Position numbers and translations under genes: made by a program. From assembly GCF_003119115.1 (NCBI RefSeq), contig NZ_CP022364.1:1564001-1628000 (forward strand): a stretch of 64,000 nucleotides of DNA, given 5' to 3'. Of this stretch, positions 49,106 to 60,443 are shown piece after piece. The DNA is from Azospirillum sp. TSH58 (GTDB taxonomy: Bacteria; Pseudomonadota; Alphaproteobacteria; Azospirillales; Azospirillaceae). Under the pieces are notes generated by a model. The model was not told the origin of the DNA, did no database searches, and saw nothing but the letters and a program-made list of their open reading frames with translations. Position 1 is the first letter of the stretch, and each line of letters opens with the position of its first letter.

Positions 49106-50973
49106 CAGACGGCCACCTTCACGTCGCGCCGTTTCACGTGGCGGAGCAGGGCGACCAGCGCCGCCGGGGTCATGCCGGGAATGCGGGCCGCGGCGCCGAG
49201 GGTCGCCGGGCGGGCCTGCCGCAGCTTCTGCCGGATTTCCGCCGACAGGCTGCCGATGCCGTCGGGGTCGAGATCGTCGGGAAGCTCCAGCGCCTCGTCC
49301 TTGCGGAAGGCGCGGATGTCGGCCTCCTGCCGGTCGAGATAGCCGGCGTATTTGCCGTCGATCTCCAACTGCTCGGCAACGTCGGCGGGGATCGCCGACA
49401 GCTCCGGCCACAGCCGGGCGAGGACCGACAAGTCGAGATCGGGATAGCGCAGCAGATCGGCGGCGGTCCGGCGCACACCGTCCTGGTTGACCGCGATGCC
49501 CTGCCGCTGCAGCTCCGCCGGGGTGGCCTGAAGGGCGCGCACCAGTGTGCGGCCGGCGGACAGCGCCTCGGCCTTCGCCGTGAAGGCGTCGCGCCGCGCC
49601 GACCCGACGCAGCCGATGGAGAGCCCCTTGGGCGTCAGCCGCTGGTCGGCGTTGTCGGCGCGCAGGATCAGCCGATACTCGGCGCGCGAGGTGAACATCC
49701 GGTAGGGCTCGTTGGTCCCGCGGGTGATCAGGTCGTCGACCAGCACCCCGATGTAGGCGTCGGCGCGGTCGAGGACGAAGCCCTCCGCCGACCCACCGGC
49801 CAGCAAAGCGGCGTTGATGCCGGCCATCAGGCCCTGCGCCGCCGCCTCTTCGTAACCGGTGGTGCCGTTGATCTGGCCGGCGAAGAACAGGCCGGGGGTC
49901 CGGCGGGTCTCCAGAGTCGGCTTCAGCTCCCGCGGGTCGACGAAGTCGTATTCGATGGCGTAGCCGGGGCGGATCATCACCGCGCGCTCCAGCCCCGGCA
50001 TCGTCTTCAGGAAGCCGAGCTGGACGTCGCGGGGCAGGGAGGTCGAAATGCCGTTCGGGTAGACCGTGTCATCGTCCAGCCCTTCCGGCTCCAGGAAGAT
50101 CTGGTGGCGCTCCTTGTCGGCGAAGCGCACCACCTTGTCCTCGATGGACGGGCAGTAGCGCGGGCCGGTGCTCTGGATCTGGCCGGAATACATCGGCGCG
50201 CGGTGGAGGTTGCCGCGGATCAGCGCGTGCATCTCCGGCGTCGTCCAGGTGATCGCGCAATCGATCTGCGGCGTGTCGATACGGTCGGTCAGATAGGAGA
50301 AGGGCGGCGGCGGCGTGTCGCCGGGCTGCTTCTCCAGAGCGTCCCAGTCGATGCCCTTGCCGTCGAGGCGCGGCGGCGTGCCGGTCTTCAGGCGGCCCAG
50401 CGGGAAGCCCAGACGCGCCAGCGTGTCGGACAGGCCGATGGACGGCGCCTCGCCGACGCGGCCCGCCGGGGTGGTCTCTTCACCGATGTGGATCAGGCCG
50501 CGCAGGAAGGTGCCGGTGGTCAGCACCACGGCCCCCGCGGCGAGGGTCTCGCCGGAACCGGTCACCACGCCGGTCACGCGCCCATCGTCGGCGACGGTCA
50601 GGTCCTCGGCGCCGCCAGCCTCGATGGACAGGTTCGGCTGCTCGGCGAGGATCGCCTGCACCGCCTGCCGGTAGAGCTTGCGGTCGGCCTGGGCGCGCGG
50701 GCCGCGGACAGCGGGTCCCTTGCTGCGGTTCAGAATGCGGAACTGGATGCCACCGCGGTCGATGGCGCGGGCCATGACACCGTCGAGCGCGTCGATCTCG
50801 CGCACCAGATGCCCTTTGGCCAACCCGCCGATGGCCGGGTTGCAGGACATCTCACCGATGGTGTCCAGCTTGTGGGTGAGCAGCAGGGTGCGCGCACCCA
50901 TGCGCGCCGCGGCGGCGGCAGCCTCGCAACCGGCGTGGCCTCCGCCGACAACAATGACGTCGAACGTTCGCAT
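49105..50973 (-). CDS. mnmG: tRNA uridine 5-carboxymethylaminomethyl modification enzyme MnmG
   Basis: With MnmE it makes the cmnm5 group on wobble U34 of tRNAs, using FAD. The 622-residue protein has [23 protein letters not shown] (FAD-binding), [22 protein letters not shown], conserved Cys regions, [30 protein letters not shown] and the C-terminal helical domain. The last codons carry GTTTCACGTG on the plus strand, a half parS site. It is the middle of mnmE-mnmG-rsmG. Confidence 0.98.
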   Translation of the reverse strand: MRTFDVIVVGGGHAGCEAAAAAARMGARTLLLTHKLDTIGEMSCNPAIGGLAKGHLVREIDALDGVMARAIDRGGIQFRILNRSKGPAVRGPRAQADRKLYRQAVQAILAEQPNLSIEAGGAEDLTVADDGRVTGVVTGSGETLAAGAVVLTTGTFLRGLIHIGEETTPAGRVGEAPSIGLSDTLARLGFPLGRLKTGTPPRLDGKGIDWDALEKQPGDTPPPPFSYLTDRIDTPQIDCAITWTTPEMHALIRGNLHRAPMYSGQIQSTGPRYCPSIEDKVVRFADKERHQIFLEPEGLDDDTVYPNGISTSLPRDVQLGFLKTMPGLERAVMIRPGYAIEYDFVDPRELKPTLETRRTPGLFFAGQINGTTGYEEAAAQGLMAGINAALLAGGSAEGFVLDRADAYIGVLVDDLITRGTNEPYRMFTSRAEYRLILRADNADQRLTPKGLSIGCVGSARRDAFTAKAEALSAGRTLVRALQATPAELQRQGIAVNQDGVRRTAADLLRYPDLDLSVLARLWPELSAIPADVAEQLEIDGKYAGYLDRQEADIRAFRKDEALELPDDLDPDGIGSLSAEIRQKLRQARPATLGAAARIPGMTPAALVALLRHVKRRDVKVAV

Positions 50974-51031
50974 GGCCGGACCATAGCCGAGTCAGCGCCG
51001 GACGCCAAGCTCTGCGACGCAGCACAGCCCG

Positions 51032-51047
51032 TGTTTCACGTGAAACA
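51032..51047. promoter_or_regulatory. parS site (perfect), mnmE-mnmG intergenic
   Basis: TGTTTCACGTGAAACA is the exact 16-bp parS palindrome. It lies in the 109-bp gap between mnmE and mnmG, about 9.5 kb from the origin candidate. Confidence 0.96.
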
Positions 51048-51082
51048 GGGCGGGGCGGCGCGTTTGTCACGCCGCCCTCCGA

Positions 51083-52429
51083 TCATTTGCCGATGCAGAA
51101 GTCCCGGAAGATCACGTCCAGCAGGTCTTCGACATCGACCCGTCCGGTGATCCGGCCAAGGGCGCGGCTCGCCAGACGCACATCCTCGGCCATCAGTTCC
51201 GGCAAAGGCGCGGTCAAGGCGCGGCGCAGGGCATCCCGGCACTCCTCCAAGGCGGAGCGGTGCCGCGCGCGGGTCAGGGCGGGGGCGCCGCTGCCGGCCA
51301 GCCGGTCGGCGGTAAACGCCGTCAAACGCCGTTCCAACTCCGGCAGGCCGGAGCCGGTCCGAGCCGAGACCGCAACCGCGGTTTGGTCACCAACCGTGGG
51401 GACAGCCGTCCCGGCAAGGTCGGTCTTGTTCAGGACGACGACCGTGTCGGCGTCCACCAGGGCGACCGTCGCCGGGTCGAGCGTGGGCAGGGCGGTCGCG
51501 TCGAAGACCGCCACCTTCACGTCGGCGCGGGCAGCGCGGTCGAGCGCGCGACGGATGCCTTCCTCCTCGACCTCGTCGGCGGCGGCCTCGCGCAGGCCCG
51601 CCGTGTCGGCCAGGACCACCGGGTAGCCACCAAGGTCGAGATGGACCTCGATCACGTCGCGGGTGGTGCCGGCGCGCGCCGAGACGATGGCGGCCTCGCG
51701 GCGGGCGAGGGCGTTCAGCAGGCTCGACTTGCCGGCGTTGGGCGCGCCGACGATGGCGATGTGCAGCCCCTCGCGCAGCCGCTCCCCGCGGCCGCGGTCG
51801 TCGAGATGGGCGTCGATCTCGGCGGCGAGGGCGTCCAGCACCGGACGCGCGGCGTCCGACACACCGGAGGGCAGGTCCTCGTCGGGGAAGTCGATGTCGG
51901 CCTCGATGTGGGCCAGCGACCGGGTCAGCCGCTCCCGCCAGCCGTCGTAGAGCGTGCCGAGCGCGCCTTCCATCTGGCGCAGCGCCTGACGGCGCTGGGC
52001 GGAGGTTTCCGCGTCCACGAGGTCGGCGACCGCTTCGGCCTCGGTCAGGTCGAGCTTGCCGTTCTCGAAGGCGCGGCGGGTGAACTCGCCGGGTTCGGCG
52101 ACGCGCAGGCCGGGCAGGGTGGACAGCGCGTCCACCACGCCGGCCACCACGGCGCGCCCGCCATGCAGGTGCAGCTCCACCACGTCCTCGCCGGTGAAGC
52201 TGCGGGGGGCGGTGAAGCGCAGCACCAGGGCGTCGTCCAGCGCCTCGCCGGTCTTGGGATCGCGCAGCCGGACGAGGGTGGCCATGCGGGGTTTGGGAAG
52301 GGGTTTGCCGGTCAGGGCGGCGAGCGCGTCGCCGGAGGCCGGGCCCGAAACGCGAACCACCGCCACACCGGCGCGGCCGGGGGCGGTGGCGAGGGCGAAA
52401 ATGGTCGGGATCATCGTGCCAACTGTCAT
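51083..52429 (-). CDS. mnmE: tRNA modification GTPase MnmE
   Basis: MnmE is the GTPase partner of MnmG in U34 modification. The 448-residue protein has an N-terminal tetrahydrofolate-binding domain (TIFALATAPGRAGVAVVRVSG; FTGEDVVELHLHGG). The G domain has GAPNAGKSSLLNAL, the DTAGLRE switch and NKTDL. The C-terminal motif FCIGK carries the catalytic Cys. ATGs at 52429 and 52414 are both possible. The next genes on the same strand are upstream at 52449. Confidence 0.97.
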   Translation of the reverse strand: MTVGTMIPTIFALATAPGRAGVAVVRVSGPASGDALAALTGKPLPKPRMATLVRLRDPKTGEALDDALVLRFTAPRSFTGEDVVELHLHGGRAVVAGVVDALSTLPGLRVAEPGEFTRRAFENGKLDLTEAEAVADLVDAETSAQRRQALRQMEGALGTLYDGWRERLTRSLAHIEADIDFPDEDLPSGVSDAARPVLDALAAEIDAHLDDRGRGERLREGLHIAIVGAPNAGKSSLLNALARREAAIVSARAGTTRDVIEVHLDLGGYPVVLADTAGLREAAADEVEEEGIRRALDRAARADVKVAVFDATALPTLDPATVALVDADTVVVLNKTDLAGTAVPTVGDQTAVAVSARTGSGLPELERRLTAFTADRLAGSGAPALTRARHRSALEECRDALRRALTAPLPELMAEDVRLASRALGRITGRVDVEDLLDVIFRDFCIGK

Positions 52430-52448
52430 CGTGCCGGATCCGGAACGA

Positions 52449-52808
52449 TCAGCCGACCTGTTCCGGCAGCAGCTCTTTTTGTTCCGGCTTCAGCATGAGC
52501 CGCTCCACACGGCCACCATCGACCAGATGAGTCTCCAGGATCGCGTCCACGTCGGCGAAGGAGCGGTAGGTGTACCAGACGCCCTCGGGATAGACGACCA
52601 GCACCGGACCCAGCTCGCAGCGGTCCAGGCAACCGGCGGCGTTGATCCGCACGCGGCCATCCAGCCCCAACTCGCGGGCGCGGGCCTTCATGTAGTCGCG
52701 GAGCTTTTCGGACCCCCGGGCGGCGCAGGAGCCGCGCTTGTGTCCGTCGGGGCGGCGGTTGGTGCAGGAGAAAACATGGGCTTCGAAGTAGGGCTTCGGA
52801 TCGGTCAC
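52449..52808 (-). CDS. (2Fe-2S) ferredoxin domain-containing protein
   Basis: The 119-residue protein has the thioredoxin-like 2Fe-2S fold: AHVFSCTNRRPDGHKRGSCAARG, then INAAGCLDRCELGPVLVVYPEG, with four cysteines in the C-x(11-12)-C...C-x3-C pattern. VWYTYRSFADVDAILETHL follows. It is a small electron carrier; relatives sit near cobalamin or formate enzymes, but nothing here names the partner. The GTG start (52808) overlaps the stop of the DUF6489 gene in GTGA. Confidence 0.9.
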   Translation of the reverse strand: MTDPKPYFEAHVFSCTNRRPDGHKRGSCAARGSEKLRDYMKARARELGLDGRVRINAAGCLDRCELGPVLVVYPEGVWYTYRSFADVDAILETHLVDGGRVERLMLKPEQKELLPEQVG

Positions 52809-53056
52809 TTGCGTCCATCCTGTCCCATGGCGGCGGCCATCTGGGACCAAAACATCTTCTGAAGCTGCTCCATGCCCTGAATTCCCGCCGGCAGCCACGT
52901 CTTCATCATCGTCTCGGGGTCCATGGCGAGCAGGGAGGCCTGCATGCGCTCCTGGATCTCCTGCATCATGGCGTCCTGCATGGGCTTCACGTCGGGAAGG
53001 CCCAGGAAGTGGCGCGCCTCCTCGGGTGTGCAGTCGATGTCGATGGTGATCTTCAT
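52805..53056 (-). CDS. DUF6489-like small protein
   Basis: The 83-residue protein starts MKITIDIDCTPEEARHFLGL PDV and continues QEIQERMQASLLAMDPETMMKTWLP. It is Met-rich and mostly helical, a type often seen in alphaproteobacteria and annotated as DUF6489 from memory. No membrane segment is evident. GGGAATGGGG precedes the ATG. It is coupled to the 2Fe-2S ferredoxin gene by a four-base overlap. Function unknown. Confidence 0.75.
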   Translation of the reverse strand: MKITIDIDCTPEEARHFLGLPDVKPMQDAMMQEIQERMQASLLAMDPETMMKTWLPAGIQGMEQLQKMFWSQMAAAMGQDGRK

Positions 53057-53210
53057 GGCCCCATTCCCTTTGAAAGCGCGCGGTACGCAGGAAATTAAGG
53101 GTTGAGCGACGCTTCGGCTCATGCCCCACTATACAGATAGGAAGCCCTGGCGCAACGGCACCGCCGCGCCAGTTTATTCCCAACCACGCCACAGACCGGA
53201 AACGCCTGCG

Positions 53211-55225
<2,015 letters not shown>

Positions 55226-55229
<4 letters not shown>

Positions 55230-55756
55230 CCGACATGGCGCAGACCCCAAACAACGCAGCCATCGGCAGCCTGACCGTCGACAGCCCGCTGGGCCTGCTG
55301 ACCCTGACCAGCGCGAACGGCGTCGTCGTGGCGCTCGATTGGGGCCGGCTGGGCCAAGACCGGCCGGACCCGGTGCTGGAGGAGGCGGCGCGCCAGCTCC
55401 GCGACTATTTCGCCGGGACGCGGTTGGATTTCGACCTGCCGCTGGCCCCCCGCGGGACGGCCTTCCGGCAGACGGTCTGGGCGGCGATGCAGGCCATTCC
55501 CTACGGCGGCGTCCTGACCTACGGCGACGTCGCGCGGCTGCTGGACACGGCGCCGCGCGCCGTGGGCGGGGCCTGCGGGGCCAACCCGATCCCGGTGATC
55601 ATCCCCTGCCACCGCATCGTCGGGGGCGGCGGGGCGCCCGGCGGCTATTCCGGCCTGGGCGGCCTGCGGACCAAGGACTGGCTGCTCCGCCACGAGCGGC
55701 GGTACCGGGTGACACCGGAACAGGCCGGCGATACGCTGGAGCTTCAGCTTCTATAG
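55226..55756 (+). CDS. ogt: Methylated-DNA--[protein]-cysteine S-methyltransferase
   Basis: The suicide enzyme removes methyl groups from O6-methylguanine. The 176-residue protein has the helix-turn-helix [42 protein letters not shown] and the active site Cys128 in [29 protein letters not shown]. The ATG at 55226 overlaps the upstream stop (ATGA); a second ATG at 55235 is possible. Whether it is Ogt- or AdaB-type is not separable. Confidence 0.95.
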
Positions 55757-55777
55757 GAAGGGAAGGGACCGACCACC

Positions 55778-56752
55778 ATGGTTCACGCGATCCGCATCCA
55801 CGAGTACGGCGGACCCGAGGCACTGCGCTGGGACGAGATCGAGGTGGGCGACCCCGGCCCCGGTCAGGTGCGCCTGCGCCAGACCGCCGTCGGGCTGAAC
55901 TACATCGACACCTACCACCGCTCCGGCGCCTACAAGCTGCCGCAGCTTCCCGCGATCATCGGGACCGAGGGCGCCGGCGTGGTCGAGGCCGTGGGGCCGG
56001 ACGTGACGACGCTGAAGGTCGGCGACCGGGTGGGCTACGCGCCGCTGATCGGCGCCTACGCCGAATCCCGCCTCGCCCCCGCCGACCGGCTGATCCCGTT
56101 GCCGAGCTGGATCGAGGACCGTCAGGCCGCCGCCATGCTGCTCCAGGGCATGACCGCGCAGTTCCTCCTGCGCTCCACCTACACGGTGCAGCCGGGCGAC
56201 ACCATCCTGGTCCAGGCCGCCGCGGGCGGCGTCGGCCAGATTCTCTGCCAGTGGGCCAAGCATCTGGGCGCCACCGTGATCGGCACGGTCAGCAGCGACG
56301 AGAAGGCGGAGCTGGCCCGCGCCGCCGGCTGCGACCATCCCATCGTCTACACGCGCGACAACTTCGTGAACCGCGTGAAGGACCTGACCGACGGGCAGGG
56401 CGTGCCGGTGGTCTATGACGGCGTCGGCAAGACGACCTTCATGGACAGCCTGGACTGCCTGCGGCCGCGCGGCTTCATGGTGCTGTTCGGAGCGGCGTCC
56501 GGCCCGGTCCCGCCGCTGGATCTGCAGGTGCTGGCGGCCAAGGGCTCGCTCTACGTCACGCGCCCGACCCTGTTCAGCTACGTCGCCAAGCGCGACGACC
56601 TGATGGCCAGCGCCGCCGACCTGTTCGAGGTGGTGCATTCCGGCGGGGTGACCATCAACGTCGGCCAGACCTTCGCGCTGCGCGACGCCGCGGAGGCCCA
56701 CCGGGCGCTGGAGTCGCGCGCCACGACCGGGTCCACGGTGCTGCTGCCGTAA
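55778..56752 (+). CDS. Quinone oxidoreductase / zinc-independent alcohol dehydrogenase-like
   Basis: The 324-residue protein matches the quinone oxidoreductase branch of the medium-chain dehydrogenases: IRIHEYGGPEALRWDEIEVG, VGLNYIDTYHRSGAYKLP, IIGTEGAGVVEAVGPDV, then the NADPH-binding ILVQAAAGGVGQILCQWAKHLGATVIGT. It lacks the zinc-binding Cys set. Members reduce quinones with NADPH. GGAAGGGAAGGG precedes the ATG. It follows ogt after 21 bp and ends at the repeat at 56779. Confidence 0.93.
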   Translation: MVHAIRIHEYGGPEALRWDEIEVGDPGPGQVRLRQTAVGLNYIDTYHRSGAYKLPQLPAIIGTEGAGVVEAVGPDVTTLKVGDRVGYAPLIGAYAESRLAPADRLIPLPSWIEDRQAAAMLLQGMTAQFLLRSTYTVQPGDTILVQAAAGGVGQILCQWAKHLGATVIGTVSSDEKAELARAAGCDHPIVYTRDNFVNRVKDLTDGQGVPVVYDGVGKTTFMDSLDCLRPRGFMVLFGAASGPVPPLDLQVLAAKGSLYVTRPTLFSYVAKRDDLMASAADLFEVVHSGGVTINVGQTFALRDAAEAHRALESRATTGSTVLLP

Positions 56753-56778
56753 GGGGGAAGAAGGGGGTTCGGCACAAG

Positions 56779-56822
56779 TGCAACCCCCTCACCCTAACCC
56801 TCTCCCCGGAGGGGAGAGGGAA
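56779..56822. repeat. REP-like palindromic repeat between qor-like gene and dnaQ
   Basis: GCAACCCCCTCACCCTAACC followed by CTCTCCCCGGAGGGGAGAGGG folds on itself. It shares its GGCACAAG-GCAA flank with the copy at 19086. It sits between convergent genes and could also aid termination. Confidence 0.88.
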
Positions 56823-56829
56823 TAACATC

Positions 56830-57507
56830 TCACTCGGCGGCCCAGAGCGGGTTCTTCAGCTTCTTGAGGAGTTCCGCGTGGGCGGCCAGCTCCTCCTCGC
56901 TGGGGGCGTGGGCGCGCGGGGCGCGGTAGGGGCGGTCAATGCGGATCGACGCGGGACCGCCCGCCGCCGGGCCGGAGGCCAGCGCCAGACCGGCCTGACG
57001 GCCGCCGCGCAGCTCCAGATACACCTCGGCCAGAAGCTGGGCGTCGAGAAGCGCGCCGTGGTAGGTGCGGCTGGAATTGTCCACGCCGAAGCGCTTGCAG
57101 AGCGCGTCCAGGGTGGCCGGCGCGCCGGGGAACTTCTGCCGCGCCATCAGCAGCGTGTCGATGGCCCGGTCCTTCGGCATCACCGGATAGCCGGCGATCC
57201 GCAGCTCCCAGTTCAGGAAGTGCATGTCGAAGGCCGCGTTGTGGATCACCAGCGGCGCGTCGCCGATGAAGGCCACGAACTCCGCCACCACGTCGTTGAA
57301 CAGCGGCTTGTCCGACAGGAACTCCGTCGTCAGCCCGTGCACCGCCACGGCGTCCGGCGGCACGTCGCGCTCCGGGTTGACGTAGCAGTGGAAGGTCTTG
57401 CCGGTGGCGACGTGGTTGTGCAGCTCGACGCAGCCGATTTCGATCAGCCGGTGCCCTTCCTCGGGCTTGAAGCCGGTCGTTTCCGTATCGAGGACGATCT
57501 CACGCAT
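56830..57507 (-). CDS. dnaQ: DNA polymerase III epsilon subunit (3'-5' exonuclease)
   Basis: DnaQ proofreads during replication. The 225-residue protein has the DEDDh motifs: IVLDTETTGF (Asp7, Glu9), VIHNAAFDMHFLNWEL, and YHGALLDAQLLAEVYLEL. It ends in a tail that reaches the polymerase. It overlaps coaE by eight bases and is the last gene of the leftward origin-proximal run ppsR-maf-aroE-coaE-dnaQ. Confidence 0.96.
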   Translation of the reverse strand: MREIVLDTETTGFKPEEGHRLIEIGCVELHNHVATGKTFHCYVNPERDVPPDAVAVHGLTTEFLSDKPLFNDVVAEFVAFIGDAPLVIHNAAFDMHFLNWELRIAGYPVMPKDRAIDTLLMARQKFPGAPATLDALCKRFGVDNSSRTYHGALLDAQLLAEVYLELRGGRQAGLALASGPAAGGPASIRIDRPYRAPRAHAPSEEELAAHAELLKKLKNPLWAAE

Positions 57508-58144
57508 GAACCACCTGTCCGGGCTGGTATCCCCGCGGCGGCCATTGCCGGCCGCGGCGCCGCTTCACGTCGGCGAGGATGTTGCGCAGCGCCCGCCGGG
57601 TGGCCCGCCGCCCGTCGCCGGTCTTGACGACATGGTCGGCGCGCCGCCGCTTCTCGGCGTCGGGCGTCTGCCGGGCCAGAATAGCGGCGAACTTCTCCGC
57701 CGTCATGCCCGGCCGCGCCATCACCCGTGACTTCTGCACCAGGAAGGGGGCGGTGACCACCACCGTGCGGTCCACCTTGCGCTCTCCGCCCGTCTCGAAC
57801 AGCAGGGGAATGTCCAGAACCGCCACGCGGACGCGCCGCCGCGCCGCCTGCTTCAGGAAGCGCCGCTGTGCGGCCTGCACCGCCGGGTGGAGGATCGCCT
57901 CCAGCCGCTTCAGCGCCGCCGGGTTGCCGAACACCGCCGCGCCCAGCGCCCGCCGGTCCACCGCGCCATCCACGACCACGCCGGGAAAAGCCGCCGCGAT
58001 GGCCGGCACGGCCGCGCCATGACGCCCCAGCAGCCCATGCACCACCGCGTCGCTGTCGCAGACCGGCGCACCCATGCGCTTCAGCATGCGCGCCGCCGTG
58101 CTCTTGCCCATGCCGATGGAGCCGGTGAGTCCCAACACGATCAT
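57500..58144 (-). CDS. coaE: Dephospho-CoA kinase
   Basis: CoaE catalyses the last step of CoA synthesis. The 214-residue protein has the P-loop LGLTGSIGMGKSTAARML, CDSDAVVHGLLG, and IPLLFETGGERKVDRTVVVTAP, then ARQTPDAEKRRRADHVVKTGDG. The C-terminus is basic. It is nine bp downstream of aroE and overlaps dnaQ. Confidence 0.96.
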   Translation of the reverse strand: MIVLGLTGSIGMGKSTAARMLKRMGAPVCDSDAVVHGLLGRHGAAVPAIAAAFPGVVVDGAVDRRALGAAVFGNPAALKRLEAILHPAVQAAQRRFLKQAARRRVRVAVLDIPLLFETGGERKVDRTVVVTAPFLVQKSRVMARPGMTAEKFAAILARQTPDAEKRRRADHVVKTGDGRRATRRALRNILADVKRRRGRQWPPRGYQPGQVVHA

Positions 58145-58153
58145 CGCGCGCCC

Positions 58154-58993
58154 TCAGCCCTGGAGAACGGCGGCCTTCAGCGCCTCGGTCACCTCCGGCT
58201 CCCGGCCGAACCAGGCGGCGAAGCCGGGGCGGGCCTGGTGGAGCAGCATGCCGATGCCATCCACCACGCGGTTGCCGCGGGCCTGCGCCGCGGCCAGCAG
58301 CGGGGTCATCAGGGGGGTGTAGACGATGTCGGTGACGACGGCGGAGCCGGGCAGGGCGCGCAGATCCAGTTCCAGCGGCGGCTGGCCCGCCATGCCCTGG
58401 GTCGTCGTGTTCACCACCAGCGCCGCCCCTTCGAGGAGGGTTTCACGTGAAACCCAGTCGGCGGTCTCGATGGCGCCTCCGATATCGGCGGCCAACTCGT
58501 CGGCCCGCGCCCGCGTGCGGTTGACCAGCCAGACCCGCGGCGCCCCTTCGTCGAGGAGGGAGGCGACGACGGCCCGCGCCGCGCCACCGGCCCCGATGAC
58601 CAGCGCCGGCCCGTCCGCAGCCTTCCAGCCCGGCGCGCCACTCCTCAAATTCTCGATGAAACCGAAGCCGTCGGTGTTGCGACCCTCCAGCGACCCGTCC
58701 TCGCCGACCACGATGGTGTTGACGGCGCCCATCCGCTTGGCGGTAGCGTCCAGCCGGTCAACCGTGCGGTAGGCGGCCTCCTTGTGCGGCACTGTGACGT
58801 TGCAGCCACGGAAGCCGAGAGCGGGCAGGGCGCGGATGGCCTGCTCGATGCGGTCGGGCTGTACGGCCAGCGGCACATAGGCGCCGTCGATGCCGTACTG
58901 CTCCAGCCAGTGGCCGTGCAGCCGGGGCGAGCGCGAATGACCGATCGGCCAGCCCATCACGCCGGCCAGCTTCGCCTTGCCGCTGATCGTCAT
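58154..58993 (-). CDS. aroE: Shikimate dehydrogenase
   Basis: AroE reduces 3-dehydroshikimate with NADPH in aromatic amino-acid synthesis. The 279-residue protein has GVMGWPIGHSRSPRLHGHWLEQYG, NVTVPHKEAAYRTVDRLDATAKRMGAVNTIV, the GRNTDGFGFIENL site, and cofactor loop ALVIGAGGAARAVVASLLDEG. Its DWVSRETLLEG is encoded across a parS-like site at 58439-58454. It is coupled to maf by ATGA and is followed by coaE. Confidence 0.96.
   Translation of the reverse strand: MTISGKAKLAGVMGWPIGHSRSPRLHGHWLEQYGIDGAYVPLAVQPDRIEQAIRALPALGFRGCNVTVPHKEAAYRTVDRLDATAKRMGAVNTIVVGEDGSLEGRNTDGFGFIENLRSGAPGWKAADGPALVIGAGGAARAVVASLLDEGAPRVWLVNRTRARADELAADIGGAIETADWVSRETLLEGAALVVNTTTQGMAGQPPLELDLRALPGSAVVTDIVYTPLMTPLLAAAQARGNRVVDGIGMLLHQARPGFAAWFGREPEVTEALKAAVLQG
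58439..58454. promoter_or_regulatory. parS-like ParB binding site inside aroE
   Basis: GGTTTCACGTGAAACC keeps the 14-bp core GTTTCACGTGAAAC and differs from the consensus only at the outermost bases. It is about 2 kb from the origin candidate and inside the aroE coding sequence. Confidence 0.85.
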
Positions 58994-59598
58994 TCCGCAA
59001 TCACCCCATGCACCCGCAGGAACCCGAGCAGCGGCAGCAGCGGCAGCCCGAGGATCGTGAAGAAGTCGCCGTCCACCCGATGGAAGAGCTGCGCGCCCAA
59101 CCCCTCCAGGTGATAGGCGCCGACCGACCCCAGCACGTCGTCGCCCGCCGCGTTCAGATAGGAGTCGAGGAAGGCGTCGCTGAAGGGACGCATGGTCAGG
59201 CGGGCGCGATCGACATGGTGCCACAGCCGCTCGCCGTCGCGGATCACCACGGCGCAGCTCACCAGCCGGTGCGTTCGGCCGCGCAGGTCCTGCAACTGCG
59301 TCCGTGCCGCGTCCCGGTCGGCGGGCTTGTCGAACCAGCGGCCTTCGCAGTCGAGCATCTGGTCGGCGCCGATCACCAGGGCGCCGGGGTGCTTGCGGGT
59401 GACGCGCTGCGCCTTCAGCTCGGCCAGAGCCTCGGCCACATCCTCGACCGGGGCTCCCTCGGCGCGGGCGGCCAGCTTGATCTCCTCCTCGTCCACCGCG
59501 GCGGGAGCGAGCGTGACGCGCACCCCGGCGCGCTCCAGCATCTCCGCCCGGGTGCGCGAGCCGGAGGCGAGGACGACGGTGGGAACCGCTCCGCTCAC
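58990..59598 (-). CDS. maf: Maf-family nucleotide pyrophosphatase
   Basis: Maf proteins hydrolyse non-canonical nucleoside triphosphates. The 202-residue protein has VVLASGSRTRAEMLERAGV, VDEEEIKLAA, VIGADQMLDCEGRWFDKP and LRGRTHRLVSCAVV. The GTG start at 59598 overlaps the upstream ppsR stop (GTGA), and its stop overlaps the aroE start (ATGA), giving a tight ppsR-maf-aroE-coaE-dnaQ unit. Confidence 0.94.
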   Translation of the reverse strand: MSGAVPTVVLASGSRTRAEMLERAGVRVTLAPAAVDEEEIKLAARAEGAPVEDVAEALAELKAQRVTRKHPGALVIGADQMLDCEGRWFDKPADRDAARTQLQDLRGRTHRLVSCAVVIRDGERLWHHVDRARLTMRPFSDAFLDSYLNAAGDDVLGSVGAYHLEGLGAQLFHRVDGDFFTILGLPLLPLLGFLRVHGVIAE

Positions 59599-60443
59599 GT
59601 CAACGGCCCCTCTGGAACGACGCCGGGCAGGCCGCCGCTCTGGCGGCGGGCGAGCAGCATCATGATCTCCGCCGCCGTCTCCTCGATGGAGCGGCGCGAC
59701 ACGTCGATCACCGGCCAGCCGCGCCGGGTGAACATCCGCCGCGCGTCGGTGACCTCGGCGCGCACCACCTCGGGATCGACGTAGGTCGAGGACTCGTTCT
59801 GGTTCAGCAGCTTCAGCCGGTTGCGGCGGATCTGCACCAGACGGTCCGGGTCCTTGGTCAGGCCGACGACCAGCGGCCGGGTCAGCTTCTCGATCTCCGG
59901 CGGCATCGGGCATCCGGGGACGATCGGGATGTTCGCCGCCTTGATGCCGCGGTTCGCCAGATAGATGCAGGTCGGCGTCTTGGAGGTGCGCGACACGCCC
60001 ATCAGGATCACGTCGGCCTCGTGCAGGTCCCAGCTCGACTGGCCGTCGTCGTGCGCCAGCGCGAAGTCCATCGCGTCCATGCGCCCGAAATATTCGGCGT
60101 CCAAGGCGTGCTGGCGGCCGGGCTGGCGCTGCGATTCCACGCCGAGGAAGGCGGCCAGCGCGTTGATCAGCGGGTCGAGCACCGGGATGCAGGGGACCTG
60201 CACCTCGCGGCAGAAGTCCTGGAGGCGGCGGCGCAGCTTCTCGTCGACCAGCGTGAACATGACGAGGCCGCGATTCTCCTGGACACCCTCCAGAACCATG
60301 TCGAGCTGCCGCTCGGTCCGCACGAGATTCCAGAAATGCTCGACCGGGCGAACATCGTCGAACTGGATGACGCAGGCGCGGGCGACGCTGTTGATCGTCT
60401 CGCCGGTCGCGTCCGACACAAGATGCAGGTGGAACTGTCTCAT
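59595..60443 (-). CDS. Pyruvate, phosphate dikinase / PEP synthase regulatory protein (DUF299)
   Basis: This kinase-phosphotransferase family inactivates and reactivates pyruvate, phosphate dikinase or PEP synthetase. The 282-residue protein has HLHLVSDATGETINSVARACVIQF, EYFGRMDAMDFALAHDDGQ, the P-loop-like ILMGVSRTSKTPTCIYLANRG, and LTKDPDRLVQIRRNRL. It starts at 60443, at the left edge of the origin candidate. The adjacent origin/hemE arrangement is as I recall for Caulobacter and Rickettsia. Confidence 0.95.
   Translation of the reverse strand: MRQFHLHLVSDATGETINSVARACVIQFDDVRPVEHFWNLVRTERQLDMVLEGVQENRGLVMFTLVDEKLRRRLQDFCREVQVPCIPVLDPLINALAAFLGVESQRQPGRQHALDAEYFGRMDAMDFALAHDDGQSSWDLHEADVILMGVSRTSKTPTCIYLANRGIKAANIPIVPGCPMPPEIEKLTRPLVVGLTKDPDRLVQIRRNRLKLLNQNESSTYVDPEVVRAEVTDARRMFTRRGWPVIDVSRRSIEETAAEIMMLLARRQSGGLPGVVPEGPLT

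Noticed and set aside
49131..49146. GTTTCACGTGGCGG in mnmG, possible fourth parS
   Set aside because: Only one half site is present; full ParB sites need both arms. Mentioned as a half site only.
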